DNA of 64,000 nucleotides from Halichoerus grypus (taxonomy: Eukaryota > Chordata > Mammalia > Carnivora > Phocidae). The stretch spans positions 1 through 64,000 of the forward strand of contig NW_027555056.1 in the NCBI RefSeq assembly GCF_964656455.1. Direction: 5' to 3'. Below are positions 23,647 to 37,800 of the stretch, piece by piece. Below the pieces are notes generated by a model. That model was not told the DNA's origin and made no database searches. It was given only the letters and a program-made list of their open reading frames with translations. Numbering within the stretch: position 1 is the first letter of the stretch; the number at the start of each line of letters is the position of its first letter. A program made the position numbers and the translations under genes.

Positions 23647-25152
23647 AGCTAAAGCATGGTTTCTCTAAGTGTTTTTTCTCCGAGTTAGAAAGCTAGCTAT
23701 TAGACTTCCATGCAAAAGTGGGGCCGCAGTACTAGCTTCATGGAGCAAGTGGGGAGTCGTGTTCTGGCTTCTTCCGGGGCCTGGGTCTCACAAGGAAAAT
23801 GGTTTTGGACTCACTTGCAGTGCGCTCACGCATGCACACAGCAAAATGCGTCCACCCTGAGGCATGGCTCTTTTAGCCGAAGCAGGAATTCCCTACAGAG
23901 TTGTTCCTTTGAGTTAGGTGGTTGGCTTTAGGCCTGCAGGCACCCCCGGGGCAAGGGTACTAGCCTCATAAACCAGAGGTGACTTGAGAGCTGCCTTCCG
24001 CACCGGCCTGTTTCTCACTCCATTTCACGTCTGGGACCCTTTGCCCGGTCTCTCGTACACGAGCACTGTCAAATTCCTCCTGCTTCAGGAACGGCAATGT
24101 TAACTCAAGCGCAGTCACTCTATAGGATTGATTCTTGGTGTTAGTAGCCTGGGAACTAGGCATCCAGGCACACAGGGTACAGCAGTGCTAATCTCCTCAA
24201 ACAAGAGGTGAGTCGACAGCAGCCTTCCTTCCAGGCCTGCTTCTCACTCCGAGTTACGTTTAGGTTCCATTTCTCATGCTTTCACAAAAACACACAATAG
24301 ATGAAGTGCACGCTCAGGAAGGGCGATCTTTGCTGAGGCACGGGTTCTCTACAGTTTTGTTCCTTTGCGTTGCGTGGATGGCACTGAGGACTCCACGCAC
24401 ACACGGGAGAGCCGATCTAGTTTCCCGAAACAAGAGTTGAGTCGATAGGTGCCTTCTGCCCATGCTTATTTCTCCCTCCGAATTCTGCTGGGACTCCTTC
24501 CCCAGGTTTGCACTCAAGCAGACTTGAAAATGCTGCCACCCTGTGGAGAGGCGAATGAGCTGAAGCTGGGGTTCTTGGGCGGCTTCTTTCTGCCAAATCA
24601 GTGTGGAGCCCTTAGCGTTCCTATGCACACATGGAGCCGAAGTGTTAGCTTCAGGTAACAAGAGCTGAGTCGAGAGGAGCCTTCTGGCCCGGACTCCTTC
24701 TCCCTCGGTTTCACGTAAGGAACCCGTTCCTCAGGCTCTCACCCACGGTAGCCCGGAAAGTGCTTCCTCCCTCAGAGAGGTGGATGGTAGCTAAAGCACG
24801 GTTTCTCTACCGTGTTGTTTCTTCCAGGGAGAACGCTAGCGATTAGACTTCCATGCAAAAGTAGGGCCGCAGTGCTAGCTAAATGAAACACACGGGGAGT
24901 CGTGTTCTGCCTTTTGCTGGGGCCTGAGTCTCACTCGCAGAAACTTTGGACTCCCTTGCAGTGCTCTCACGCACGCACACAACCAAATGCTTCCACCCTC
25001 AGGAGCGGCTGTTTCCGCTGAAGCACGGATCCTCTACCGTGTTTTTCCTTCGAGTTAGGCGGCTGTGTTTAAGCCTGCACAGACACCCAGGGCAACGGTA
25101 TTAGCCCCATAACCATGATGTGAGTTGAGAGCTGCCCTCTGTACCGGCCTGT

Positions 25153-28100
25153 GTCTCCCCCGATATTACGATATTGAAACCGTCCCCAGGCTCTCAGCCA
25201 CAGTACCCCCTAAACTGCTTCGCCCACAGAGAGGTCGACGGTAGCTAAAGCTCGGTTTCTCTACTGTGTAGTTTCAAAGAACGCTAGCTATTAGACTTCC
25301 ATGCAAATGTGGGGCTGCCGTGCTAGCTTGGTCAAACACTTGCGGAGCCGTGTTCTGCCTTTCGCTGGGGCCTGAGTCTCACTCGCAAAATGCTTTGGAC
25401 TCCCTTGCAGTGCTCTCACGCACGCACACAACAAAATGCTGCCACCCTCAGGAGCAGCTGTTTTAGCTGAAGCACAGGCTCTCAACCGAGTTTTTCCTTC
25501 GAGTTCGGTGGCTTCATTTAAGCCTGCACACACACCCTGGGAAACGGTACTAGCCCCGTAACCATGATGTGGGTTGAGAGCTGCCTTCTGTACCGGCCTG
25601 TCTCTCCCCCGATATTACGATATTGAAACCGTCCCCAGGCTCTCAGCCACAGTACACCTTAAACTGCTTCGCCCACAGAGAGGTCGACGGTAGCTAAAGC
25701 ACGGTTTCTCTACAGTGGTGTTTCTTCGAGTTAGAAAGCTAGCCATTAGACTTCCATTCAAAAGTGGGGCCGCAGTCCTAGTTTCATGGAGCAAGTGGGG
25801 AGTCGTGTTCTGGCTTCTTCCGGGGCCTGGGTCTCACAAGGAAAATGGTTTTGGACTAACTTGCTGTGCACTCATGCATGCACACCACACAATGCGTCCA
25901 CCCTGAGGCATGGCTCTTTTAGCCGAAGCAGGAATTCCCTACAGAGTTGTTCCTTTGAGTTAGGTGGTTGGCTTATGGCCTGCAGGCACCCCCGGGGCAA
26001 GGGTACTAGCCTCATAAACAAGAGGTCATTTGAGAGCTGCCTTCCGCACCGGCCTGTTTCTCACTCCATTTCACGTATGGGACCCTTTCCCCGGTCACTC
26101 ATACACGAGCACCTGCGGCTTCAGGGACGGCAATGTTAGCTAAAGCGCAGTAACACTACAGCATTGATTCTTGGTGTTAGTAGCCTGGTAGGCGAATGAG
26201 CTGCAGCTGGGATTCTTTACAGGCTTGTTTCTTCCCAGGCAGTGTCGAGCACATAGCATTCCAAGCACACATGGAGCAGTAGTGTTAGCTTCAGGTAGCA
26301 AGAGCTGAGTCCAGAGGTGCCTTCTGCCCGGACCTATTTCTCCCTTGGTTTCACGTATGGAACCCGTTCCCCTGGTTCTCAGCCACGGTACTCCGTGTAA
26401 TGCTTCCTCCGTCTAGAGGTCGACGGTAGCTAAAGCACGGTTTCTCTACAGTGTTGTTTCTTCGAGTTAGAACACTAGGTGTTAGACTTCCATGCAAAAG
26501 TGGGGCTGCCGTGCTAGAGTGATGAAACACATGGGGAGTCGTGTTCTGCCTTTCGCTGGGGCCTGAGTCTCACTCGCAAAAAGCTTTGGACTCCCTTGCA
26601 GTGCTCTCACGCACGCACACAACAAAATGCTTCCACTCTCAGGAGCGGCTATTTTACCTGCAGCACAGGCTTTCTACCGAGTTTTTCCTTCGAGTTAGGT
26701 GGCTGTGTTTAAGCCTGCACACACACCACGGTCAACGGAACTAGCCCCATAACCATGTAGTGAGTTGAGAGCTGCCTTCTGTACCGGCCTCTCTCTCCCC
26801 CGATATTACGAAATGGAAACCGTCCCCAGGCTCTCAGCCACAGTACACCCTAAACTGCTTCACCCACAGTGAGGTCGACGGTAGCTAAAGCATGGTTTCT
26901 CTAAGTGTTTTTTCTCCGAGTTAGAAAGCTAGCTATTAGACTTCCATGCAAAAGTGGGGCCGCAGTACTAGCTTCATGGAGCAAGTGGGGAGTCGTGTTC
27001 TGGCTTCTTCCGGGGCCTGGGTCTCACAAGGAAAATGGTTTTGGACTCACTTGCAGTGCGCTCACGCATGCACACAGCAAAATGCGTCCACCCTGAGGCA
27101 TGGCTCTTTTAGCCGAAGCAGGAATTCCCTACAGAGTTGTTCCTTTGAGTTAGGTGGTTGGCTTTAGGCCTGCAGGCACCCCCGGGGCAAGGGTACTAGC
27201 CTCATAAACCAGAGGTGACTTGAGAGCTGCCTTCCGCACCGGCCTGTTTCTCACTCCATTTCACGTCTGGGACCCTTTGCCCGGTCTCTCGTACACGAGC
27301 ACTGTCAAATTCCTCCTGCTTCAGGAACGGCAATGTTAACTCAAGCGCAGTCACTCTATAGGATTGATTCTTGGTGTTAGTAGCCTGGGAACTAGGCATC
27401 CAGGCACACAGGGTACAGCAGTGCTAATCTCCTCAAACAAGAGGTGAGTCGACAGCAGCCTTCCTTCCAGGCCTGCTTCTCACTCCGAGTTCCGTTTAGG
27501 TTCCATTTCTCATGCTTTCACAAAAACACACAATAGATGAAGTGCACGCTCAGGAAGGGCGATCTTTGCTGAGGCACGGGTTCTCTACAGTTTTGTTCCT
27601 TTGCGTTGCGTGGATGGCACTGAGGACTCCACGCACACACGGGAGAGCCGATCTAGTTTCCCGAAACAAGAGTTGAGTCGATAGGTGCCTTCTGCCCATG
27701 CTTATTTCTCCCTCCGAATTCTGCTGGGACTCCTTCCCCAGGTTTGCACTCAAGCAGACTTGAAAATGCTGCCACCCTGTGGAGAGGCGAATGAGCTGAA
27801 GCTGGGGTTCTTGGGCGGCTTCTTTCTGCCAAATCAGTGTGGAGCCCTTAGCGTTCCTATGCACACATGGAGCCGAAGTGTTAGCTTCAGGTAACAAGAG
27901 CTGAGTCGAGAGGAGCCTTCTGGCCCGGACTCCTTCTCCCTCGGTTTCACGTAAGGAACCCGTTCCTCAGGCTCTCACCCACGGTAGCCCGGAAAGTGCT
28001 TCCTCCCTCAGAGAGGTGGATGGTAGCTAAAGCACGGTTTCTCTACCGTGTTGTTTCTTCCAGGGAGAACGCTAGCGATTAGACTTCCATGCAAAAGTAG

Positions 28101-28388
28101 GGCCGCAGTGCTAGCTAAATGAAACACACGGGGAGTCGTGTTCTGCCTTTTGCTGGGGCCTGAGTCTCACTCGCAGAAACTTTGGACTCCCTTGCAGTGC
28201 TCTCACGCACGCACACAACCAAATGCTTCCACCCTCAGGAGCGGCTGTTTCCGCTGAAGCACGGATCCTCTACCGTGTTTTTCCTTCGAGTTAGGCGGCT
28301 GTGTTTAAGCCTGCACAGACACCCAGGGCAACGGTATTAGCCCCATAACCATGATGTGAGTTGAGAGCTGCCCTCTGTACCGGCCTGT
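25153..28388. repeat. Unit 9, long form
   Basis: Standard long unit that closes super-repeat copy A. It pairs with unit 18. Confidence 0.94.
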
Positions 28389-31300
28389 GTCTCCCCCGAT
28401 ATTACGATATTGAAACCGTCCCCAGGCTCTCAGCCACAGTACCCCCTAAACTGCTTCGCCCACAGAGAGGTCGACGGTAGCTAAAGCTCGGTTTCTCTAC
28501 TGTGTAGTTTCAAAGAACGCTAGCTATTAGACTTCCATGCAAATGTGGGGCTGCCGTGCTAGCTTGGTCAAACACTTGCGGAGCCGTGTTCTGCCTTTCG
28601 CTGGGGCCTGAGTCTCACTCGCAAAATGCTTTGGACTCCCTTGCAGTGCTCTCACGCACGCACACAACAAAATGCTGCCACCCTCAGGAGCAGCTGTTTT
28701 AGCTGAAGCACAGGCTCTCAACCGAGTTTTTCCTTCGAGTTCGGTGGCTTCATTTAAGCCTGCACACACACCCTGGGAAACGGTACTAGCCCCGTAACCA
28801 TGATGTGGGTTGAGAGCTGCCTTCTGTACCGGCCTGTCTCTCCCCCGATATTACGATATTGAAACCGTCCCCAGGCTCTCAGCCACAGTACACCTTAAAC
28901 TGCTTCGCCCACAGAGAGGTCGACGGTAGCTAAAGCACGGTTTCTCTACAGTGGTGTTTCTTCGAGTTAGAAAGCTAGCCATTAGACTTCCATTCAAAAG
29001 TGGGGCCGCAGTCCTAGTTTCATGGAGCAAGTGGGGAGTCGTGTTCTGGCTTCTTCCGGGGCCTGGGTCTCACAAGGAAAATGGTTTTGGACTAACTTGC
29101 TGTGCACTCATGCATGCACACCACACAATGCGTCCACCCTGAGGCATGGCTCTTTTAGCCGAAGCAGGAATTCCCTACAGAGTTGTTCCTTTGAGTTAGG
29201 TGGTTGGCTTATGGCCTGCAGGCACCCCCGGGGCAAGGGTACTAGCCTCATAAACAAGAGGTCATTTGAGAGCTGCCTTCCGCACCGGCCTGTTTCTCAC
29301 TCCATTTCACGTATGGGACCCTTTCCCCGGTCACTCATACACGAGCACCTGCGGCTTCAGGGACGGCAATGTTAGCTAAAGCGCAGTAACACTACAGCAT
29401 TGATTCTTGGTGTTAGTAGCCTGGTAGGCGAATGAGCTGCAGCTGGGATTCTTTACAGGCTTGTTTCTTCCCAGGCAGTGTCGAGCACATAGCATTCCAA
29501 GCACACATGGAGCAGTAGTGTTAGCTTCAGGTAGCAAGAGCTGAGTCCAGAGGTGCCTTCTGCCCGGACCTATTTCTCCCTTGGTTTCACGTATGGAACC
29601 CGTTCCCCTGGTTCTCAGCCACGGTACTCCGTGTAATGCTTCCTCCGTCTAGAGGTCGACGGTAGCTAAAGCACGGTTTCTCTACAGTGTTGTTTCTTCG
29701 AGTTAGAACACTAGGTGTTAGACTTCCATGCAAAAGTGGGGCTGCCGTGCTAGAGTGATGAAACACATGGGGAGTCGTGTTCTGCCTTTCGCTGGGGCCT
29801 GAGTCTCACTCGCAAAAAGCTTTGGACTCCCTTGCAGTGCTCTCACGCACGCACACAACAAAATGCTTCCACTCTCAGGAGCGGCTATTTTACCTGCAGC
29901 ACAGGCTTTCTACCGAGTTTTTCCTTCGAGTTAGGTGGCTGTGTTTAAGCCTGCACACACACCACGGTCAACGGAACTAGCCCCATAACCATGTAGTGAG
30001 TTGAGAGCTGCCTTCTGTACCGGCCTCTCTCTCCCCCGATATTACGAAATGGAAACCGTCCCCAGGCTCTCAGCCACAGTACACCCTAAACTGCTTCACC
30101 CACAGTGAGGTCGACGGTAGCTAAAGCATGGTTTCTCTAAGTGTTTTTTCTCCGAGTTAGAAAGCTAGCTATTAGACTTCCATGCAAAAGTGGGGCCGCA
30201 GTACTAGCTTCATGGAGCAAGTGGGGAGTCGTGTTCTGGCTTCTTCCGGGGCCTGGGTCTCACAAGGAAAATGGTTTTGGACTCACTTGCAGTGCGCTCA
30301 CGCATGCACACAGCAAAATGCGTCCACCCTGAGGCATGGCTCTTTTAGCCGAAGCAGGAATTCCCTACAGAGTTGTTCCTTTGAGTTAGGTGGTTGGCTT
30401 TAGGCCTGCAGGCACCCCCGGGGCAAGGGTACTAGCCTCATAAACCAGAGGTGACTTGAGAGCTGCCTTCCGCACCGGCCTGTTTCTCACTCCATTTCAC
30501 GTCTGGGACCCTTTGCCCGGTCTCTCGTACACGAGCACTGTCAAATTCCTCCTGCTTCAGGAACGGCAATGTTAACTCAAGCGCAGTCACTCTATAGGAT
30601 TGATTCTTGGTGTTAGTAGCCTGGGAACTAGGCATCCAGGCACACAGGGTACAGCAGTGCTAATCTCCTCAAACAAGAGGTGAGTCGACAGCAGCCTTCC
30701 TTCCAGGCCTGCTTCTCACTCCGAGTTACGTTTAGGTTCCATTTCTCATGCTTTCACAAAAACACACAATAGATGAAGTGCACGCTCAGGAAGGGCGATC
30801 TTTGCTGAGGCACGGGTTCTCTACAGTTTTGTTCCTTTGCGTTGCGTGGATGGCACTGAGGACTCCACGCACACACGGGAGAGCCGATCTAGTTTCCCGA
30901 AACAAGAGTTGAGTCGATAGGTGCCTTCTGCCCATGCTTATTTCTCCCTCCGAATTCTGCTGGGACTCCTTCCCCAGGTTTGCACTCAAGCAGACTTGAA
31001 AATGCTGCCACCCTGTGGAGAGGCGAATGAGCTGAAGCTGGGGTTCTTGGGCGGCTTCTTTCTGCCAAATCAGTGTGGAGCCCTTAGCGTTCCTATGCAC
31101 ACATGGAGCCGAAGTGTTAGCTTCAGGTAACAAGAGCTGAGTCGAGAGGAGCCTTCTGGCCCGGACTCCTTCTCCCTCGGTTTCACGTAAGGAACCCGTT
31201 CCTCAGGCTCTCACCCACGGTAGCCCGGAAAGTGCTTCCTCCCTCAGAGAGGTGGATGGTAGCTAAAGCACGGTTTCTCTACCGTGTTGTTTCTTCCAGG

Positions 31301-31624
31301 GAGAACGCTAGCGATTAGACTTCCATGCAAAAGTAGGGCCGCAGTGCTAGCTAAATGAAACACACGGGGAGTCGTGTTCTGCCTTTTGCTGGGGCCTGAG
31401 TCTCACTCGCAGAAACTTTGGACTCCCTTGCAGTGCTCTCACGCACGCACACAACCAAATGCTTCCACCCTCAGGAGCGGCTGTTTCCGCTGAAGCACGG
31501 ATCCTCTACCGTGTTTTTCCTTCGAGTTAGGCGGCTGTGTTTAAGCCTGCACAGACACCCAGGGCAACGGTATTAGCCCCATAACCATGATGTGAGTTGA
31601 GAGCTGCCCTCTGTACCGGCCTGT
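28389..31624. repeat. Unit 10, long form with a at 30728
   Basis: First unit of super-repeat copy B. It differs from unit 1 by lacking that copy's two indels and by a (gttacg) at 30728 in monomer 11. That allele is otherwise found in units 7, 8, 16, 17, 19 and 20. Its other diagnostic sites are long-form. Confidence 0.94.
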
Positions 31625-34600
31625 GTCTCCCCCGATATTACGATATTGAAACCGTCCCCAGGCTCTCAGCCACAGTACCCCCTAAACTGCTTCGCCCACA
31701 GAGAGGTCGACGGTAGCTAAAGCTCGGTTTCTCTACTGTGTAGTTTCAAAGAACGCTAGCTATTAGACTTCCATGCAAATGTGGGGCTGCCGTGCTAGCT
31801 TGGTCAAACACTTGCGGAGCCGTGTTCTGCCTTTCGCTGGGGCCTGAGTCTCACTCGCAAAATGCTTTGGACTCCCTTGCAGTGCTCTCACGCACGCACA
31901 CAACAAAATGCTGCCACCCTCAGGAGCAGCTGTTTTAGCTGAAGCACAGGCTCTCAACCGAGTTTTTCCTTCGAGTTCGGTGGCTTCATTTAAGCCTGCA
32001 CACACACCCTGGGAAACGGTACTAGCCCCGTAACCATGATGTGGGTTGAGAGCTGCCTTCTGTACCGGCCTGTCTCTCCCCCGATATTACGATATTGAAA
32101 CCGTCCCCAGGCTCTCAGCCACAGTACACCTTAAACTGCTTCGCCCACAGAGAGGTCGACGGTAGCTAAAGCACGGTTTCTCTACAGTGGTGTTTCTTCG
32201 AGTTAGAAAGCTAGCCATTAGACTTCCATTCAAAAGTGGGGCCGCAGTCCTAGTTTCATGGAGCAAGTGGGGAGTCGTGTTCTGGCTTCTTCCGGGGCCT
32301 GGGTCTCACAAGGAAAATGGTTTTGGACTAACTTGCTGTGCACTCATGCATGCACACCACACAATGCGTCCACCCTGAGGCATGGCTCTTTTAGCCGAAG
32401 CAGGAATTCCCTACAGAGTTGTTCCTTTGAGTTAGGTGGTTGGCTTATGGCCTGCAGGCACCCCCGGGGCAAGGGTACTAGCCTCATAAACAAGAGGTCA
32501 TTTGAGAGCTGCCTTCCGCACCGGCCTGTTTCTCACTCCATTTCACGTATGGGACCCTTTCCCCGGTCACTCATACACGAGCACCTGCGGCTTCAGGGAC
32601 GGCAATGTTAGCTAAAGCGCAGTAACACTACAGCATTGATTCTTGGTGTTAGTAGCCTGGTAGGCGAATGAGCTGCAGCTGGGATTCTTTACAGGCTTGT
32701 TTCTTCCCAGGCAGTGTCGAGCACATAGCATTCCAAGCACACATGGAGCAGTAGTGTTAGCTTCAGGTAGCAAGAGCTGAGTCCAGAGGTGCCTTCTGCC
32801 CGGACCTATTTCTCCCTTGGTTTCACGTATGGAACCCGTTCCCCTGGTTCTCAGCCACGGTACTCCGTGTAATGCTTCCTCCGTCTAGAGGTCGACGGTA
32901 GCTAAAGCACGGTTTCTCTACAGTGTTGTTTCTTCGAGTTAGAACACTAGGTGTTAGACTTCCATGCAAAAGTGGGGCTGCCGTGCTAGAGTGATGAAAC
33001 ACACGGGGAGTCGTGTTCTGCCTTTCGCTGGGGCCTGAGTCTCACTCGCAAAAAGCTTTGGACTCCCTTGCAGTGCTCTCACGCACGCACACAACAAAAT
33101 GCTTCCACTCTCAGGAGCGGCTATTTTACCTGCAGCACAGGCTTTCTACCGAGTTTTTCCTTCGAGTTAGGTGGCTGTGTTTAAGCCTGCACACACACCA
33201 CGGTCAACGGAACCAGCCCCATAACCATGTAGTGAGTTGAGAGCTGCCTTCTGTACCGGCCTGTCTCTCCCCCGATATTACGAAATGGAAACCGTCCCCA
33301 GGCTCTCAGCCTCAGTACACCCTAAACTGCTTCGCCCACAGAGAGGTCGACGGTAGCTAAAGCATGGTTTCTCTAAGTGTTTTTTCTCCGAGTTAGAAAG
33401 CTAGCTATTAGACTTCCATGCAAAAGTGGGGCCGCAGTACTAGCTTCATGGAGCAAGTGGGGAGTCGTGTTCTGGCTTCTTCCGGGGCCTGGGTCTCACA
33501 AGGAAAATGGTTTTGGACTCACTTGCAGTGCGCTCACGCATGCACACAGCAAAATGCGTCCACCCTGAGGCATGGCTCTTTTAGCCGAAGCAGGAATTCC
33601 CTACAGAGTTGTTCCTTTGAGTTAGGTGGTTGGCTTTAGGCCTGCAGGCACCCCCGGGGCAAGGGTACTAGCCTCATAAACCAGAGGTGACTTGAGAGCT
33701 GCCTTCCGCACCGGCCTGTTTCTCACTCCATTTCACGTCTGGGACCCTTTGCCCGGTCTCTCGTACACGAGCACTGTCAAATTCCTCCTGCTTCAGGAAC
33801 GGCAATGTTAACTCAAGCGCAGTCACTCTATAGGATTGATTCTTGGTGTTAGTAGCCTGGGAACTAGGCATCCAGGCACACAGGGTACAGCAGTGCTAAT
33901 CTCCTCAAACAAGAGGTGAGTCGACAGCAGCCTTCCTTCCAGGCCTGCTTCTCACTCCGAGTTCCGTTTAGGTTCCATTTCTCATGCTTTCACAAAAACA
34001 CACAATAGATGAAGTGCACGCTCAGGAAGGGCGATCTTTGCTGAGGCACGGGTTCTCTACAGTTTTGTTCCTTTGCGTTGCGTGGATGGCACTGAGGACT
34101 CCACGCACACACGGGAGAGCCGATCTAGTTTCCCGAAACAAGAGTTGAGTCGATAGGTGCCTTCTGCCCATGCTTATTTCTCCCTCCGAATTCTGCTGGG
34201 ACTCCTTCCCCAGGTTTGCACTCAAGCAGACTTGAAAATGCTGCCACCCTGTGGAGAGGCGAATGAGCTGAAGCTGGGGTTCTTGGGCGGCTTCTTTCTG
34301 CCAAATCAGTGTGGAGCCCTTAGCGTTCCTATGCACACATGGAGCCGAAGTGTTAGCTTCAGGTAACAAGAGCTGAGTCGAGAGGAGCCTTCTGGCCCGG
34401 ACTCCTTCTCCCTCGGTTTCACGTAAGGAACCCGTTCCTCAGGCTCTCACCCACGGTAGCCCGGAAAGTGCTTCCTCCCTCAGAGAGGTGGATGGTAGCT
34501 AAAGCACGGTTTCTCTACCGTGTTGTTTCTTCCAGGGAGAACGCTAGCGATTAGACTTCCATGCAAAAGTAGGGCCGCAGTGCTAGCTAAATGAAACACA

Positions 34601-34860
34601 CGGGGAGTCGTGTTCTGCCTTTTGCTGGGGCCTGAGTCTCACTCGCAGAAACTTTGGACTCCCTTGCAGTGCTCTCACGCACGCACACAACCAAATGCTT
34701 CCACCCTCAGGAGCGGCTGTTTCCGCTGAAGCACGGATCCTCTACCGTGTTTTTCCTTCGAGTTAGGCGGCTGTGTTTAAGCCTGCACAGACACCCAGGG
34801 CAACGGTATTAGCCCCATAACCATGATGTGAGTTGAGAGCTGCCCTCTGTACCGGCCTGT
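31625..34860. repeat. Unit 11, long form with a short-form patch
   Basis: Five successive sites (33214 c, 33263 g, 33312 t, 33334 g, 33342 a) carry the allele set of the short units, while sequence on both sides is long-form. Position 33004 is c rather than t, restoring a CpG. The patch makes this unit differ from unit 2 at six sites. Confidence 0.94.
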
Positions 34861-37800
34861 GTCTCCCCCGATATTACGATATTGAAACCGTCCCCAGGCT
34901 CTCAGCCACAGTACCCCCTAAACTGCTTCGCCCACAGAGAGGTCGACGGTAGCTAAAGCTCGGTTTCTCTACTGTGTAGTTTCAAAGAACGCTAGCTATT
35001 AGACTTCCATGCAAATGTGGGGCTGCCGTGCTAGCTTGGTCAAACACTTGCGGAGCCGTGTTCTGCCTTTCGCTGGGGCCTGAGTCTCACTCGCAAAATG
35101 CTTTGGACTCCCTTGCAGTGCTCTCACGCACGCACACAACAAAATGCTGCCACCCTCAGGAGCAGCTGTTTTAGCTGAAGCACAGGCTCTCAACCGAGTT
35201 TTTCCTTCGAGTTCGGTGGCTTCATTTAAGCCTGCACACACACCCTGGGAAACGGTACTAGCCCCGTAACCATGATGTGGGTTGAGAGCTGCCTTCTGTA
35301 CCGGCCTGTCTCTCCCCCGATATTACGATATTGAAACCGTCCCCAGGCTCTCAGCCACAGTACACCTTAAACTGCTTCGCCCACAGAGAGGTCGACGGTA
35401 GCTAAAGCACGGTTTCTCTACAGTGGTGTTTCTTCGAGTTAGAAAGCTAGCCATTAGACTTCCATTCAAAAGTGGGGCCGCAGTCCTAGTTTCATGGAGC
35501 AAGTGGGGAGTCGTGTTCTGGCTTCTTCCGGGGCCTGGGTCTCACAAGGAAAATGGTTTTGGACTAACTTGCTGTGCACTCATGCATGCACACCACACAA
35601 TGCGTCCACCCTGAGGCATGGCTCTTTTAGCCGAAGCAGGAATTCCCTACAGAGTTGTTCCTTTGAGTTAGGTGGTTGGCTTATGGCCTGCAGGCACCCC
35701 CGGGGCAAGGGTACTAGCCTCATAAACAAGAGGTCATTTGAGAGCTGCCTTCCGCACCGGCCTGTTTCTCACTCCATTTCACGTATGGGACCCTTTCCCC
35801 GGTCACTCATACACGAGCACCTGCGGCTTCAGGGACGGCAATGTTAGCTAAAGCGCAGTAACACTACAGCATTGATTCTTGGTGTTAGTAGCCTGGTAGG
35901 CGAATGAGCTGCAGCTGGGATTCTTTACAGGCTTGTTTCTTCCCAGGCAGTGTCGAGCACATAGCATTCCAAGCACACATGGAGCAGTAGTGTTAGCTTC
36001 AGGTAGCAAGAGCTGAGTCCAGAGGTGCCTTCTGCCCGGACCTATTTCTCCCTTGGTTTCACGTATGGAACCCGTTCCCCTGGTTCTCAGCCACGGTACT
36101 CCGTGTAATGCTTCCTCCGTCTAGAGGTCGACGGTAGCTAAAGCACGGTTTCTCTACAGTGTTGTTTCTTCGAGTTAGAACACTAGGTGTTAGACTTCCA
36201 TGCAAAAGTGGGGCTGCCGTGCTAGAGTGATGAAACACATGGGGAGTCGTGTTCTGCCTTTCGCTGGGGCCTGAGTCTCACTCGCAAAAAGCTTTGGACT
36301 CCCTTGCAGTGCTCTCACGCACGCACACAACAAAATGCTTCCACTCTCAGGAGCGGCTATTTTACCTGCAGCACAGGCTTTCTACCGAGTTTTTCCTTCG
36401 AGTTAGGTGGCTGTGTTTAAGCCTGCACACACACCACGGTCAACGGAACTAGCCCCATAACCATGTAGTGAGTTGAGAGCTGCCTTCTGTACCGGCCTCT
36501 CTCTCCCCCGATATTACGAAATGGAAACCGTCCCCAGGCTCTCAGCCACAGTACACCCTAAACTGCTTCACCCACAGTGAGGTCGACGGTAGCTAAAGCA
36601 TGGTTTCTCTAAGTGTTTTTTCTCCGAGTTAGAAAGCTAGCTATTAGACTTCCATGCAAAAGTGGGGCCGCAGTACTAGCTTCATGGAGCAAGTGGGGAG
36701 TCGTGTTCTGGCTTCTTCCGGGGCCTGGGTCTCACAAGGAAAATGGTTTTGGACTCACTTGCAGTGCGCTCACGCATGCACACAGCAAAATGCGTCCACC
36801 CTGAGGCATGGCTCTTTTAGCCGAAGCAGGAATTCCCTACAGAGTTGTTCCTTTGAGTTAGGTGGTTGGCTTTAGGCCTGCAGGCACCCCCGGGGCAAGG
36901 GTACTAGCCTCATAAACCAGAGGTGACTTGAGAGCTGCCTTCCGCACCGGCCTGTTTCTCACTCCATTTCACGTCTGGGACCCTTTGCCCGGTCTCTCGT
37001 ACACGAGCACTGTCAAATTCCTCCTGCTTCAGGAACGGCAATGTTAACTCAAGCGCAGTCACTCTATAGGATTGATTCTTGGTGTTAGTAGCCTGGGAAC
37101 TAGGCATCCAGGCACACAGGGTACAGCAGTGCTAATCTCCTCAAACAAGAGGTGAGTCGACAGCAGCCTTCCTTCCAGGCCTGCTTCTCACTCCGAGTTC
37201 CGTTTAGGTTCCATTTCTCATGCTTTCACAAAAACACACAATAGATGAAGTGCACGCTCAGGAAGGGCGATCTTTGCTGAGGCACGGGTTCTCTACAGTT
37301 TTGTTCCTTTGCGTTGCGTGGATGGCACTGAGGACTCCACGCACACACGGGAGAGCCGATCTAGTTTCCCGAAACAAGAGTTGAGTCGATAGGTGCCTTC
37401 TGCCCATGCTTATTTCTCCCTCCGAATTCTGCTGGGACTCCTTCCCCAGGTTTGCACTCAAGCAGACTTGAAAATGCTGCCACCCTGTGGAGAGGCGAAT
37501 GAGCTGAAGCTGGGGTTCTTGGGCGGCTTCTTTCTGCCAAATCAGTGTGGAGCCCTTAGCGTTCCTATGCACACATGGAGCCGAAGTGTTAGCTTCAGGT
37601 AACAAGAGCTGAGTCGAGAGGAGCCTTCTGGCCCGGACTCCTTCTCCCTCGGTTTCACGTAAGGAACCCGTTCCTCAGGCTCTCACCCACGGTAGCCCGG
37701 AAAGTGCTTCCTCCCTCAGAGAGGTGGATGGTAGCTAAAGCACGGTTTCTCTACCGTGTTGTTTCTTCCAGGGAGAACGCTAGCGATTAGACTTCCATGC

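Larger units (their letters stand above)
22652..25152. repeat. Unit 8, short form (2,501 bp)
   Basis: Monomers 1-2 are followed by a diverged a-b dimer (23192-23646) and then monomers 9-15, giving eleven complete monomers. It is 735 bp shorter than the long form. Linked alleles are cctgtctct, cctcagtac, cgcccacagagagg and a at 24256. It pairs with unit 17. Confidence 0.95.
1..28388. repeat. 28,388-bp super-repeat, copy A (units 1-9)
   Basis: Nine units in the order six of 3,236 bp, one of 3,235, one of 2,501 and one of 3,236 recur in the same order 28,388 bp further on. Rare single-base variants keep the same spacing: the a allele at 10062 and 19770 recurs at 38450 and 48158, a missing t near 20946 recurs near 49334, and the short unit at 22652 recurs at 51040. 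From about 4,955 to the end I see no difference from copy B. In the first 4.95 kb I see nine. Confidence 0.93.

Noticed and set aside
22790..23669. Transposon insertion or excision as the cause of the short units
   Set aside because: The sequence at the difference is itself made of two satellite monomers; there are no terminal repeats or target-site duplication.
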